From positions 1 to 43,870 of the forward strand of contig CADEGH010000040.1 in the NCBI GenBank assembly GCA_902826835.1: 43,870 nucleotides of DNA. The letters are read 5' to 3'. A program made the position numbers and the translations under genes. The notes under the pieces were generated by a model that was not told the origin of the DNA, did not search any database, and was given only the letters and a program-made list of their open reading frames with translations. This stretch comes from an uncultured bacterium. GTDB taxonomy: Bacteria; Planctomycetota; GCA-002687715. Below, one piece after another: positions 22,321 to 30,262 of this stretch; position 1 is the first letter of the stretch; each line of letters opens with the position of its first letter.

Positions 22321-22542
22321 TCAAAGAATGTTGAACGCGGCCACTTCGTTGCCTTGGTCGTCAAAGATCTTCAAGACCGCTCCGACGGGCCCTACGTGCT
22401 GCCCATCCACTTTGATGTTGTATTCATCCCCACCGTTGGGGGCGATGCCGAACGGAACCGAGAGTCCGTTTATCTTCACCTTCGCGATCCCGCTTGGCAG
22501 ATTCACGTTCGTAGAAAAGTTCGTATTCACTGGAATGTCCAT
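22321..22542 (-). CDS. small protein of unknown function (73 residues)
   Basis: A strong Shine-Dalgarno (GAGGAG, 6 bases before ATG) precedes a 73-residue frame with alternating hydrophobic residues typical of a small beta-rich protein (MDIPVNTNFSTNVNLPSG, VKINGLSVPFGIAP, VGAVLKIFDDQGNEVAAFNI). Base and codon use look coding, unlike the surrounding gaps. I recognise no family. It is on the same strand as the sigma/kinase block, 327 bp upstream of it, and downstream of the second STAND gene. It might be an independent gene, a small partner of either system, or a cassette of its own. Confidence 0.6.
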   Translation of the reverse strand: MDIPVNTNFSTNVNLPSGIAKVKINGLSVPFGIAPNGGDEYNIKVDGQHVGPVGAVLKIFDDQGNEVAAFNIL

Positions 22543-22776
22543 GGTACTCCTCGAGGGACTGAAGCTCGGCGGGAAGTCCGCTGCTTGTCCCTTCGAGGGG
22601 CACATGTCCGCCCGGGCCGGTCGTCGATCGGATTTCTTTCGGGGCCCGAAAGCGAGGTGTCATCTCTGTCGGCGTGCGGTCAACGGATCGGAGGCCGACC
22701 GGGGGTTCGGGGCAACCCGAGAAATGGCTGGGTACGAAGACCGTGGCTGGAGACGCCCATCACGCCCAGCGTGAGG

Positions 22777-22792
22777 TGGCGCAATTGCGCCA
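22777..22792. repeat. TGGCGCARTTGCGC palindrome, copy 2 (perfect)
   Basis: TGGCGCAATTGCGCCA is a perfect 16-bp palindrome. Copy 3 begins 34 bp further on. The nearest start codon on the same side is that of the 73-residue protein, about 235 bp away; there is no DUF4143 gene nearby, unlike copy 1. Confidence 0.55.
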
Positions 22793-22810
22793 TCACGAGG
22801 GCGGGTCCAA

Positions 22811-22826
22811 TGGCGCAGTTGCGCCA
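22811..22826. repeat. TGGCGCARTTGCGC palindrome, copy 3
   Basis: TGGCGCAGTTGCGCCA differs from copy 2 at one central base and shares the exact 14-mer TGGCGCAGTTGCGC with copy 1 (10472-10485). Copies 2 and 3 are separated by 18 bp. Confidence 0.55.
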
Positions 22827-23202
22827 AAGGAAAGGTGAGGGCAGGGAGGGAGGGGGGATGGGAAGTCGAGAGGGAGGAATGGGTTGGGGAAGAGGGCAGC
22901 GGGAATTCTTCGGAGTGGTGGTGCGGGAGAGGGGGATGGGGGTGTGGAGGCTGAGAATTGGGGGAGCCATGGGAGGGAGCCGGGAAACCTGGCGGGAGGC
23001 GCGATGAGGGGGGGATGCACGAAGGGTTGGCGCGGGGGAGGCAGGGTATTGGCAATTGGAACGCAGTCGCATTTCGTTCGGCGGTGGAAGTCCTGGGTGA
23101 GCCGAGCGCAGTCGGCATGCGAACGGACGGATGGGGCTGGCCAACCGGAATGAGAGGTCGGCTAACCGGAAGCGGATGTCAGTGTGACGGAAGGCCTGGC
23201 TT

Positions 23203-23218
23203 CCGGTCTGCCGACCGG
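23203..23218. other. GGCA-loop hairpin downstream of VR2
   Basis: Read on the minus strand, CCGGTC-GGCA-GACCGG is a perfect 6-bp stem with a GGCA (GRNA-type) tetraloop, 16 bases after the VR2 stop. It aligns with the hairpin after VR1 at the same distance, where the loop is identical and the stem is 4 bp. It fits the cruciform required at known DGR target sites. Confidence 0.65.
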
Positions 23219-23234
23219 GGACATATCTCAATGA

Positions 23235-23378
23235 TCAAGTATCGAAGCTCGGGGCGGCGGGGAAGGCGACCCGGAACCCGAGCCTGACGTCCCGGCTCCT
23301 GGGCCTCCTCCTGCTGCGGTACGCCGAGCGGCACCAGTCCGCGTCACTCCAGTAGCTGCCGCCACGGACGACCCGGAC
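23235..23378 (-). repeat. candidate DGR variable region VR2 with IMH-like end
   Basis: This is the 3' end of the second STAND gene. The variable part spans 23283-23374. Compared with VR1 it keeps RGGS, DAD, CRSA, P and LGFRVA, while variable codons give Tyr, Trp, Ser, Arg, Asp and Val. The identical 42-bp end and the shared bases TTGATCATTGAGATATGTCC past the stop show that identity continues beyond the coding region, which simple protein conservation would not require. Only two mismatches interrupt the shared tail (one in the last sense codon, one before the hairpin). Confidence 0.85.
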
Positions 23379-26300
23379 GGAGCCGGTTGGGGCGCCGGGA
23401 GGGTCGGTCAATAGGCCACGGGATGCCCGGAGCTGGTAGGAGTCGACGGAGAAGCGATCGAGACACCACTCCCACACGTTTCCGTGCATTTCCTCCAAAC
23501 CCCAGGGATTGGCGGATTGGGTCGTCGAGACACGAGGCTTTCCGCTGGGTCCCTTTCCAAAGTTCGCATAGTGCTTGAGTTGGCGGTCGTCATCACCACA
23601 CCAGTAGGCCGTGCTGGTGCCAGCACGACAGGCGGCTTCCCATTGCGCCTCGGTTGGCAGGCTGCCGCCGATCCAGCGGCAGAAGAGGTAGGCCTCCCAG
23701 AAGGACAGCCGCGTAGCGGGAGGGCTCGGGGAGGTGGCGCGGGGGTGGTCGCTTGGTTGACGTAGGAGTTGAAACTCCGCAGCGGTGACCGTGCGTTTGC
23801 CGAGCCGGAAGGGAGTCAGCCGGACCCGGTGCTGGGGGTGCTCCTGGGTTTGGCCGCGGTCTTCCGGACTGCCCATCAGGAACTCGAAGGGGCGGCCGTC
23901 CGGAGGAATGGGACAAGTCTCGATCTGCAAGGAAGCGGGAACCGGGCGGTGGAGGAAGAAGGCGTAACGGAGCGATTCGGCTTCGGGAGTGTGGGGCGCA
24001 ACTTGGGTTTCGAGGGCAAACAGGAGGCAGCCTTCATCCTGGAGGGAGAGAGCGGGAGTGTGGGTCTTCTTCCACTGGAGGACCTCATTGCCGAGGGCCA
24101 GCGGTCCGTTGGAACCGACGCGGTTTTCGAAGAGGGGGATCAGGTCGTCGCCGTCTCGTTCTTCCTGTTGGTGCCAGAGATCAAGGACCGTGGGCAGAGA
24201 CAAGAGGTGCGCGTCGGAGAGTCCGCGGAAGAACACGTCGGAGCCGGAGGCGGCCAAGAGGTCGAGGACGCTGGATTGAGCGGCGGCGCTGGACTGCTGA
24301 CCAACGAGGAACGTGACCACTTCGGCCCATTGGGAGAGCCAATTCGTGCGCCCCTCCTCCTGCTTCTTGTCGGGCCGAGTCCCGAGGAACTTCTTGATGT
24401 CCGCGGACTGAATCCACTGCGCGGAGAGGAACTCGCGGAAGGAACGGTGGAGGAAGGACCATGGCTTCTCGGAACCGCCGGAGGGGGCTAGGAGGCCTGA
24501 TCGGAGGTGGATCAAGCGCAGGAGTTCCGTGGAGTTGCCGAAGACTTTCTCGATGTCGGGGCGCAGTGAATGGAGGGCGCGTTCGGCGGTTCCGGTCGGG
24601 CCGGCATCAGGCGAGGGTAATGAGTCGAGGATCGAACGAAGCCGGTCCTCCAACCAGGAGCCTTCGTTGGTGGAGTGCAAGAGGAAGGCGAGTGGAGGGA
24701 GGACTTTTTCGATGAGGCGTCGTTCGGTTTCGTTGAGGCGGGGAGCGGAGTCGTTCTCGTAGGTGCGACCGAGGTAGGCGCGGATGGCCGCTTGGTAGAG
24801 CTCGGTGCGGCGAGTGGGCACGGGGCTTCCGTCGCGACAGATGCGGCTGAGCAGGGTGAGGATGAGAGGGGAACCCGCCATGGCGCGGATGAGGGGGCGC
24901 TTCTGAATTTCGCCGTGTACTCGGGGTGCTTCGTCGCCTAGCTCGACGCGGAGGAGCGCCTCTTGCTCGTCGGTCGAAAGGCCTTGCAGTTCGTAGGCGG
25001 TGAAGGTTTTGCCGAAGCTCGAGGTGGAGAGTTCGGTCTCGCGCGAGGACACCACGATGCGCAGGCGGGGGTGGCTTTCGACGAATTTTCTCAGGTTGGC
25101 GGCGGCGCGGTCGCGGGCTTCGTGGATTTCGTCCCAGCCGTCGACGAACACCCAGAGGCGGTCGGAATCCTTGGCGAGGCGGTGGAACTCCGTCGCCAGG
25201 TGGGATGCGGAGTCTTGGCCCGCCACCGGGGCGATCGAAGTGGCGGCCGTGGCGAAGGGGTCACAGCTTGGAGGGGCGAACTCGCCCGCGTGCAGGAATA
25301 GGCCGATCGGGCCATCGGGTTCCTGAGCGAGGTCGTACACGAGGCGGCGCAGGGTGGTGGTTTTTCCGGCGCCGGGAGCTCCGAAGAGGATGTAGTGCGG
25401 TTCTTCGCCGCGAACCGAGTAAGACTCAAGGAGCTCACGCAGGGTTGAGGCTACGCGGCGACCCAAGTCGTGCTCGCGGAATCGACTGGCTTCCGCCTCC
25501 GAGAGATCGGTATCCTGGCTCTTGCGCGCAATGCTCAGCTTCACCACGCGCTCAATGCTCTGCGTCTGGAAAGCGCCGTGCAGCGAGGCGTGGTCGCTGC
25601 GCATGGCTTGGCGGAAGTGGCGGAGGAGGGTTGGTGAGTCGGGAGCGGATGGAATGGGGGCCGAGGCCGCCGCTGTGTGGGCATTCTGGCGCGCCGCGAA
25701 GGCGGATTTGGCCTCGGTGATCGCGGCGAGGAAGTCTTCGTCATCCTTGAAAAGGATCGGCTCTCGTCCGAGATCGACGATCTTGCGGCAATGGGGGTGA
25801 TCGAGTTGGAGAATGGTGACGGGCACGCCGCTGCCTATGGCGTATCCGGCGACATAGGCGTTGGTGCGGTTGGCGTCTCCGTCGCGGTCTGGAAAGAACC
25901 CATTCACAGCGGTCGGAGGATTGGGCAACACGGCCCAGAGGAGTTGATCAAACCGCTTGAAGATCTGAGGGGGGTCGGCACACGGGAGATCGAACGCACA
26001 CTTCGTGGTGAGCCCGACCCAGTGCTTACTGGCCAGGGTGACAAAACTCTCACTGAGCCGACTGTTGGGATGGAGGAAGAGCGCACCGGTGCCAGGATCG
26101 AACACTCGGGGAAAGGCAACTTCGGAAGGAGACGCGACGATGGCTCGTAGTTCTGCGGAATTAGCGCAATCCGCCCGCGTGAAAGAGATGAAGGCGCTGC
26201 CGTGGTGCCAGGCGCGGCCTACGGTCGCGTTGTCTTTCACCGCGATGACGACCGGAGTGCCAACCGCGAGAGAAAAACCGACCTCGTAAGCAACATTGGC

Positions 26301-26792
26301 GTTGCACTCGTCGACCACGGCGATTGTGCGATCGGCGGCGCGAATCGCTTTCTCGAGATTGCGCCAAAGATCGTCTTGGCCCTTCAAGTTGAGGAATCGA
26401 CAATGCTCAGGAGGATCGTCGGTCAGGGCCCGGATGGTGGCCTTCATGAATGGACACTGAAAGTCCCAAGCCATGAAGACGAGGTAGGTTGTGATGAATT
26501 GTTCGATGTCCCAACCGGCCGAGTCAGGAACGAACTCGCGCGAGTGAACGAAGTTGGTTTGCACCTCTTGGTCTTGGCTCAGCAGCGCAATCAACGCTCC
26601 GGACAGCCGGGATTCATCGGGAACTTCCATCCGTCGGAGGAAGCGGTCGAGATGGTTGGCGTCCAGCTTCGTGGACCGCAAGAGAGTCGAGAACCCCTCG
26701 GGGTCTGCGGGTGAAGCGCGGGCGCGCATCCACTTCCTGGCCTTCGTGGCCAACGCTCGCCGCTTGAGACTATTCCAAGGATTGCTTGCCAT
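23235..26792 (-). CDS. NACHT STAND NTPase with tandem NDT/TIR-like N terminus and DGR-type hypervariable C terminus
   Basis: This is a 1185-residue protein. Two repeated alpha/beta units sit at the N terminus, seen in VDECNANVAYEVGFSLAVG (160-178) and NRTNAYVAGYAIGSGVPV (308-325). The N-x-Y-x-x-G-x-[AS]-x-x-x-G-x-P-V pattern is like nucleoside deoxyribosyltransferase and TIR-like nucleotide-binding folds. The NACHT domain follows: Walker A GAPGAGKT (471-478), Walker B WVFVDGWDEIHE (547-558), RIVVSSRETEL, helical arm to SFLHRSFREFLSAQWI. The FGE/CLec fold (~975-1185) has PFEFLMGSPEDRG, GGSLPTEAQWEAACRAGTSTA and GLEEMHGNVWEW. The last 47 residues are VR2. ATG 26792 lacks a ribosome site; ATG 26729, preceded by AGGAAG, may be the true start. 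Same receptor design as the gene at 13666 with a different effector (inference). Confidence 0.92.
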   Translation of the reverse strand: MASNPWNSLKRRALATKARKWMRARASPADPEGFSTLLRSTKLDANHLDRFLRRMEVPDESRLSGALIALLSQDQEVQTNFVHSREFVPDSAGWDIEQFITTYLVFMAWDFQCPFMKATIRALTDDPPEHCRFLNLKGQDDLWRNLEKAIRAADRTIAVVDECNANVAYEVGFSLAVGTPVVIAVKDNATVGRAWHHGSAFISFTRADCANSAELRAIVASPSEVAFPRVFDPGTGALFLHPNSRLSESFVTLASKHWVGLTTKCAFDLPCADPPQIFKRFDQLLWAVLPNPPTAVNGFFPDRDGDANRTNAYVAGYAIGSGVPVTILQLDHPHCRKIVDLGREPILFKDDEDFLAAITEAKSAFAARQNAHTAAASAPIPSAPDSPTLLRHFRQAMRSDHASLHGAFQTQSIERVVKLSIARKSQDTDLSEAEASRFREHDLGRRVASTLRELLESYSVRGEEPHYILFGAPGAGKTTTLRRLVYDLAQEPDGPIGLFLHAGEFAPPSCDPFATAATSIAPVAGQDSASHLATEFHRLAKDSDRLWVFVDGWDEIHEARDRAAANLRKFVESHPRLRIVVSSRETELSTSSFGKTFTAYELQGLSTDEQEALLRVELGDEAPRVHGEIQKRPLIRAMAGSPLILTLLSRICRDGSPVPTRRTELYQAAIRAYLGRTYENDSAPRLNETERRLIEKVLPPLAFLLHSTNEGSWLEDRLRSILDSLPSPDAGPTGTAERALHSLRPDIEKVFGNSTELLRLIHLRSGLLAPSGGSEKPWSFLHRSFREFLSAQWIQSADIKKFLGTRPDKKQEEGRTNWLSQWAEVVTFLVGQQSSAAAQSSVLDLLAASGSDVFFRGLSDAHLLSLPTVLDLWHQQEERDGDDLIPLFENRVGSNGPLALGNEVLQWKKTHTPALSLQDEGCLLFALETQVAPHTPEAESLRYAFFLHRPVPASLQIETCPIPPDGRPFEFLMGSPEDRGQTQEHPQHRVRLTPFRLGKRTVTAAEFQLLRQPSDHPRATSPSPPATRLSFWEAYLFCRWIGGSLPTEAQWEAACRAGTSTAYWCGDDDRQLKHYANFGKGPSGKPRVSTTQSANPWGLEEMHGNVWEWCLDRFSVDSYQLRASRGLLTDPPGAPTGSVRVVRGGSYWSDADWCRSAYRSRRRPRSRDVRLGFRVAFPAAPSFDT

Positions 26793-27113
26793 CGGGAGGT
26801 GCGGCCTTCTACGCCGCCGCTGGTGCGGATCTTAGAGCAAGGATGCGGGAATGGGGAGGGAGCGCGTGGTTGTTGGTGATTGGGGACTTTCGGTGAGGTA
26901 CTGCCCGGGCGCCGAGGTTGTCTGCGCAGATGGCACGGAAGCGACCCACCTCAGTCCCCAACCTGGCGGAGGCCGAGCGCTCGAAATGCAGGGCTTGGGA
27001 CTCTCCAGATGATCGAGGAGGCACCATGCCGTTGGCCCGACCAAAGGAGAGGTCGCCCAGCCCAGACCTGTTCGAACCCGTGCGCTCGGGCGGGGGGTGC
27101 CGTACCATCCGGC
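26793..27113. other. divergent intergenic region, no gene seen
   Basis: This 321-bp gap lies between the divergent second STAND gene and the methyltransferase gene, and must hold both promoters. A short plus-strand frame after GAGGAGGCACC at 27026 would encode about 34 residues ending near the methyltransferase start; its composition (Pro/Arg/Ser) does not look coding. No palindrome stands out. Confidence 0.45.
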
Positions 27114-28124
27114 ATGATCGGTCCGGGTGATGTTCCTGGGGAGTTTGTGGATGCTCCCTGTCCGCTTTGTTCGTCCGCGGCGCGACGGACGGTGGTCGAG
27201 CGCTGTCCGGACCGCTTGCTCGGGCACCCCGGGGAGTTTGCGATCGTCGAGTGTCGGGACTGCCAGGTGAGGTACCTCGCGCCAAGGCCGGTGGGAGAGA
27301 CTCTGGTCGGGTACTACCGACCGTGCGGCGAGCGGTCGTACTCCGACAACGAATCGCACCGGCCGAAGCGGGTTTCGGCGGAATTGCGGGCGGTGCTGAG
27401 CGCGGATCGGGGTTACCCGGAGGCCGGGGCGGGCGCGTCGACTGCGAGCGGGCTCGCCCACGGACGCAAGGCGTTGGCGCGCTTCAACGATCAGCATCGG
27501 CTCCTGCCCTGGCGCGGTACGGGGCGGCTGCTCGACGTCGGCGCAGGCGGCGGTGCGTACCTCGAGACGATGCAGTCCCTCGGTTGGAAGATCGAAGGCA
27601 CCAACGTGGTGCCCGAGGTGTGCGCGGACGTGCGGGCGCGGCTCGGGGTGCCCTGTCACCACGGGGAGTTGGAGGCGCTGAATCTGCCGCCGGCGAGTTA
27701 CGACGCGATCTCCCTGTGGCACGTCCTGGAGCACCTGCCGTCGCCCCCGAAGGTCTTGGCGGAGGCGAAGCGCCTGCTCGCGCCCGGCGGGATTTTGGCG
27801 ATCGGCGTCCCGGTGTACGACTCGCCCGAGGCGGAACGGCTTCGCGACGCGTGGATCGGGTACGACGTTCCGCGCCATCTTCTGACCTTCTCGCGGCCGG
27901 TCCTGCGCGCGTTGGTCGAGCGCATGGGGTTCCGGGTCCTCGGACTGTGGTCCGAACCGCGCGATCGGATCCTGCGCCTCAGCTACGAGCGGGGTCGGGG
28001 CTACCTCGGGATGAAGCTGCTGATGCGCCAGACCGTGCTCCGGCGGGCCTACGCTCGCAAGCTCTCCCGCCAGGACCGGATCGGCACCGTCGTGCTGTGG
28101 GCCGAGCCGAACCCGGCGCCGTGA
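27114..28124 (+). CDS. class I SAM-dependent methyltransferase with N-terminal zinc-ribbon-like motif
   Basis: This 336-residue protein begins with two CxxC pairs (CPLC at ~16-19, CRDC ~48-51), suggesting a small zinc-binding module, followed by a Rossmann methyltransferase. Motif I is LLDVGAGGGAYLETM (~139-153). Further motifs are IEGTNVVPEVCADVRARLG, the post-I/II acidic region YDAISLWHVLEHLPSPPKVL (~195-214), and RLLAPGGILAIGVP. The HVLEHLP block is typical of the Methyltransf_11/23 group acting on small molecules, lipids or sugars. Substrate unknown. The start at 27114 precedes the first CxxC; the upstream extension of the frame has no coding character. A stand-alone gene, divergent from the second STAND gene. 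Confidence 0.88.
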   Translation: MIGPGDVPGEFVDAPCPLCSSAARRTVVERCPDRLLGHPGEFAIVECRDCQVRYLAPRPVGETLVGYYRPCGERSYSDNESHRPKRVSAELRAVLSADRGYPEAGAGASTASGLAHGRKALARFNDQHRLLPWRGTGRLLDVGAGGGAYLETMQSLGWKIEGTNVVPEVCADVRARLGVPCHHGELEALNLPPASYDAISLWHVLEHLPSPPKVLAEAKRLLAPGGILAIGVPVYDSPEAERLRDAWIGYDVPRHLLTFSRPVLRALVERMGFRVLGLWSEPRDRILRLSYERGRGYLGMKLLMRQTVLRRAYARKLSRQDRIGTVVLWAEPNPAP

Positions 28125-28231
28125 CTTCGTCCCCGGGGCGGGCCCATTCGTCGCGGGCTGGTCCCGTAGGTCCCTCGCGCCCGTCCTGGTCGTGGCGAGG
28201 CCCGATCATAGGGTCCCCTGGGAGAACGCAC

Positions 28232-29233
28232 ATGAAACGCACGCTCATTCTCGCTTTGGCTCTGTTCATCTTCCCGCCGCCGATGAAGGGCCAAGAACCC
28301 GGCCCGGCGCTCGACGCGGTTCGCAAACTCGCGGAGGCCGCCTGGCAGACGCAAGACTGGCCGAACGCCTCCAAGCACTACGCCGAACTGGTCAAGCTCG
28401 AGCCGAAGAACGGGCTCGCCTGGCACCATCTCGGCTATGCACTCCACGCACAGGGGCAACTGGACGAAGCCCTCGCCGCCCATGAGCAGGCCGCGAAGAT
28501 CCCCGGCTTGACCCAGAACATCGGCTTTTACAACGCCGCTTGTGTGCACGCGCTGAAGGGTCGCAAAGACGACGCGTTTGCGTCCCTCGAAAAGGCGATC
28601 GGCGTGGGATTCGCGGACGAAGAAACCGCCGTCGGGGACACCGACCTCGAATCGTTGCGCTCCGATCCGCGCTGGGAAAAGTCGCTCGCGGCGATTCGGG
28701 CGGCCAAAGGCAAGGGCGGCGGCATCCGACCCCCGTTTGTGCAGTCGCCGCCGCGCCACACGTCCCGTATGGCGTACTTCGGCCGCGCCGTCCACGCACT
28801 GTTCATCAACTATGGCCCCGTGGCCTGGAAGGACGAGTACCAAAAGCAGGCCGAGTCCCCGGCCTTCGTCGGCAAGCGTTGGCGCCTCGGCTCCGACTTC
28901 TGGACCACGCTCGACACCAACGTCGCCGTGACCATCGGCGCGACCCGCTTCGAGCCCAACGCCTACTACCTCACCCTCGAAAAGAACGCCGAGGGCCAGG
29001 TCCTTCTCACCGTGCTCGATGCGGCGGACGTCCGCAAACAAAAGCTCGACGCCTTCCAATCCGCGCAGACCAAGGGCGGCATCTCCGTCCCCCTGACTGC
29101 CGTCAAAGACGCTCCCGCCGCTACTGAACTGACCATCTCCCTCGCCTCGGATCCCGCCAATCCCGCGACTGGCAAAATCACCATCGCCTTCGGCCCCCAC
29201 ACCTTCGAAGCGCCACTGCAAGTGCACTTCTGA
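28232..29233 (+). CDS. exported TPR-DUF2911 protein
   Basis: This 333-residue protein has a signal peptide (MKRTLILALALFIFPPPMKG). Tetratricopeptide repeats follow in residues ~28-145 (WQTQDWPNASKHYAELVKLEP; AWHHLGYALHAQGQLDEALAAHEQAAKIP; FYNAACVHALKGRKDDAFASLEKAI). The C-terminal part (~175-333) is a DUF2911-type beta domain, with VHALFINYGPVAWKDEYQKQ, GKRWRLGSDFWTTL and an ending FGPHTFEAPLQVHF. TPRs suggest protein-protein contacts in the periplasm; no catalytic role is known. GGAGAA lies 8 bases before the start. The gene end is C-rich. It converges with the GDSL hydrolase gene, separated by 28 bp. Confidence 0.86.
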   Translation: MKRTLILALALFIFPPPMKGQEPGPALDAVRKLAEAAWQTQDWPNASKHYAELVKLEPKNGLAWHHLGYALHAQGQLDEALAAHEQAAKIPGLTQNIGFYNAACVHALKGRKDDAFASLEKAIGVGFADEETAVGDTDLESLRSDPRWEKSLAAIRAAKGKGGGIRPPFVQSPPRHTSRMAYFGRAVHALFINYGPVAWKDEYQKQAESPAFVGKRWRLGSDFWTTLDTNVAVTIGATRFEPNAYYLTLEKNAEGQVLLTVLDAADVRKQKLDAFQSAQTKGGISVPLTAVKDAPAATELTISLASDPANPATGKITIAFGPHTFEAPLQVHF

Positions 29234-29261
29234 TTCGCACGGTTCGCGATTCGACCCGCGC

Positions 29262-30176
29262 TCAGCGGCCGGCCGGGACGGCGCCTTCGGGATTGGGTTC
29301 GGAGGGGAGGGATTTTGGGTCCAGGCCGGCGAAGCGGGCGAGTTCGGAGTCGGAGTACTTCGGGATCTTCATTGACCACTTGGAGTTCACGGAGTCGATG
29401 AGTGAGTTGGCGAGAATGCCGTTGGCTACCGAACTTGGGTGGACGGGATCGGCAAAGAGAGTGATCTGACGGCCGTACGCTGGCGGCAGCTCCAGCTTGT
29501 GACCGAGAATGACGGGGGGAGTCGCGAACACCTCACGCATGGGTTGATTGAGATCGAAGAAGAGCACGCGCGGGTCTTTGCCGAGGTCAGCGAGTCGCTG
29601 GTTGGCCGCTTCGATGTGGAGACGGACGTTCTCCTTGCCTTCCTTGGTGATCGCGAGGGGCCAGCCCGGGACTTTGGTGAGGTCGGCGATCCCCCAAAGG
29701 ATGACGGACGCTTTGGGTTTCGCCTGGAGGCAGGCCAAGACATGCCCCTGGATCGTGTCCACGATTTCGTTGCGGAGCCGGTCGGCCCTTTTGAACTTGC
29801 CCGGGGGGCCCGGCAAGAAGCGGTGCAGATTGAAGAGAAAATCGTTGCTCCCGCAGGTGTAGCTGACGAGCGTCGCATCCGGACGTTTCTTGGCGGCCAC
29901 ATCGTCGAGGAAGCGCAGGAACTGAGAGGGGATTCTCTCGATCGTGCTCCCACCCGCCGCGTAGCTCCCGAGCGACTTCGGGCTCGTCTCGACTTTGGCG
30001 ACCAAGAGTTCGATCGGGTCCGTCCCGTAGAGCGGAGCCAGCTTCGGAGCCCAAATCATGACGTCGTTGTCGATCAGGCTGTCCCCGAAAGCGGCCACGC
30101 TGTGGAAAGAGACTTGGGCAGCAAGGCTTCCCAAGGTCAAGAAAGCACTGAATCCGGTTGCGGCGAGTCGTGACAT
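29262..30176 (-). CDS. exported GDSL/SGNH hydrolase
   Basis: This 304-residue protein has a signal peptide (residues ~1-21). The SGNH blocks are present: GDSL with nucleophile Ser 33 (VAAFGDSLIDND), GSYAAGGST containing the block II Gly, YTCGSNDFLF with the block III Asn, and FADPVHPSS with the catalytic Asp and His. It should hydrolyse an ester (lipid or acyl-sugar) outside the cytoplasm; the substrate is unknown. The segment VILWGIADLTKVPGWPLAI is characteristic of lipase/thioesterase-like members. It is divergently transcribed from the toxin-antitoxin operon. No partner gene is seen. Confidence 0.9.
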   Translation of the reverse strand: MSRLAATGFSAFLTLGSLAAQVSFHSVAAFGDSLIDNDVMIWAPKLAPLYGTDPIELLVAKVETSPKSLGSYAAGGSTIERIPSQFLRFLDDVAAKKRPDATLVSYTCGSNDFLFNLHRFLPGPPGKFKRADRLRNEIVDTIQGHVLACLQAKPKASVILWGIADLTKVPGWPLAITKEGKENVRLHIEAANQRLADLGKDPRVLFFDLNQPMREVFATPPVILGHKLELPPAYGRQITLFADPVHPSSVANGILANSLIDSVNSKWSMKIPKYSDSELARFAGLDPKSLPSEPNPEGAVPAGR

Positions 30177-30239
30177 GGAGCCCTATCCTACACTTGGGGA
30201 AACCGTGCTCAGCCTCTGGCGGCAACCTCAACAGGAGCG

Positions 30240-30262
30240 TATAGTCTATGGACAATGTCCAT
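30240..30262 (+). promoter_or_regulatory. -10 box and operator palindrome over the antitoxin start
   Basis: ATGGACAATGTCCAT (30248-30262) is a perfect 7-bp inverted repeat around a single central base, and it covers ATG 30255 and ATG 30261. A -10-like TATAGT lies at 30240-30245, putting transcription start near 30252, so the antitoxin mRNA would be almost leaderless. Antitoxin autorepression at such a site is typical of this class of modules. Confidence 0.7.

Larger units (their letters stand above)
22543..23234. other. 692-bp intergenic region: palindromes, C-rich minus-strand tract, VR2 hairpin
   Basis: No gene is visible on either strand. From low to high coordinate it holds two palindromes of the TGGCGCARTTGCGCCA type (22777-22792, 22811-22826). 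About 200 bases follow (22827-23030) that are G/A-rich on the plus strand, hence C/T-rich and G-poor in a minus-strand transcript. The hairpin 23203-23218 belongs to VR2. The C-rich stretch lies just where transcription of the second STAND gene should end and fits a Rho-loading region. The G runs could also form quadruplexes on the plus strand. Confidence 0.55.

Noticed and set aside
13666..26792. A DGR reverse transcriptase, Avd gene or template repeat inside the window
   Set aside because: I looked for a reverse-transcriptase-like protein and an A-rich third copy of the VR and found neither; they must lie elsewhere if the DGR is real.
26832..27878. 348-residue minus-strand frame opposite the methyltransferase
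   Set aside because: No motifs, and the plus strand carries the methyltransferase signatures.
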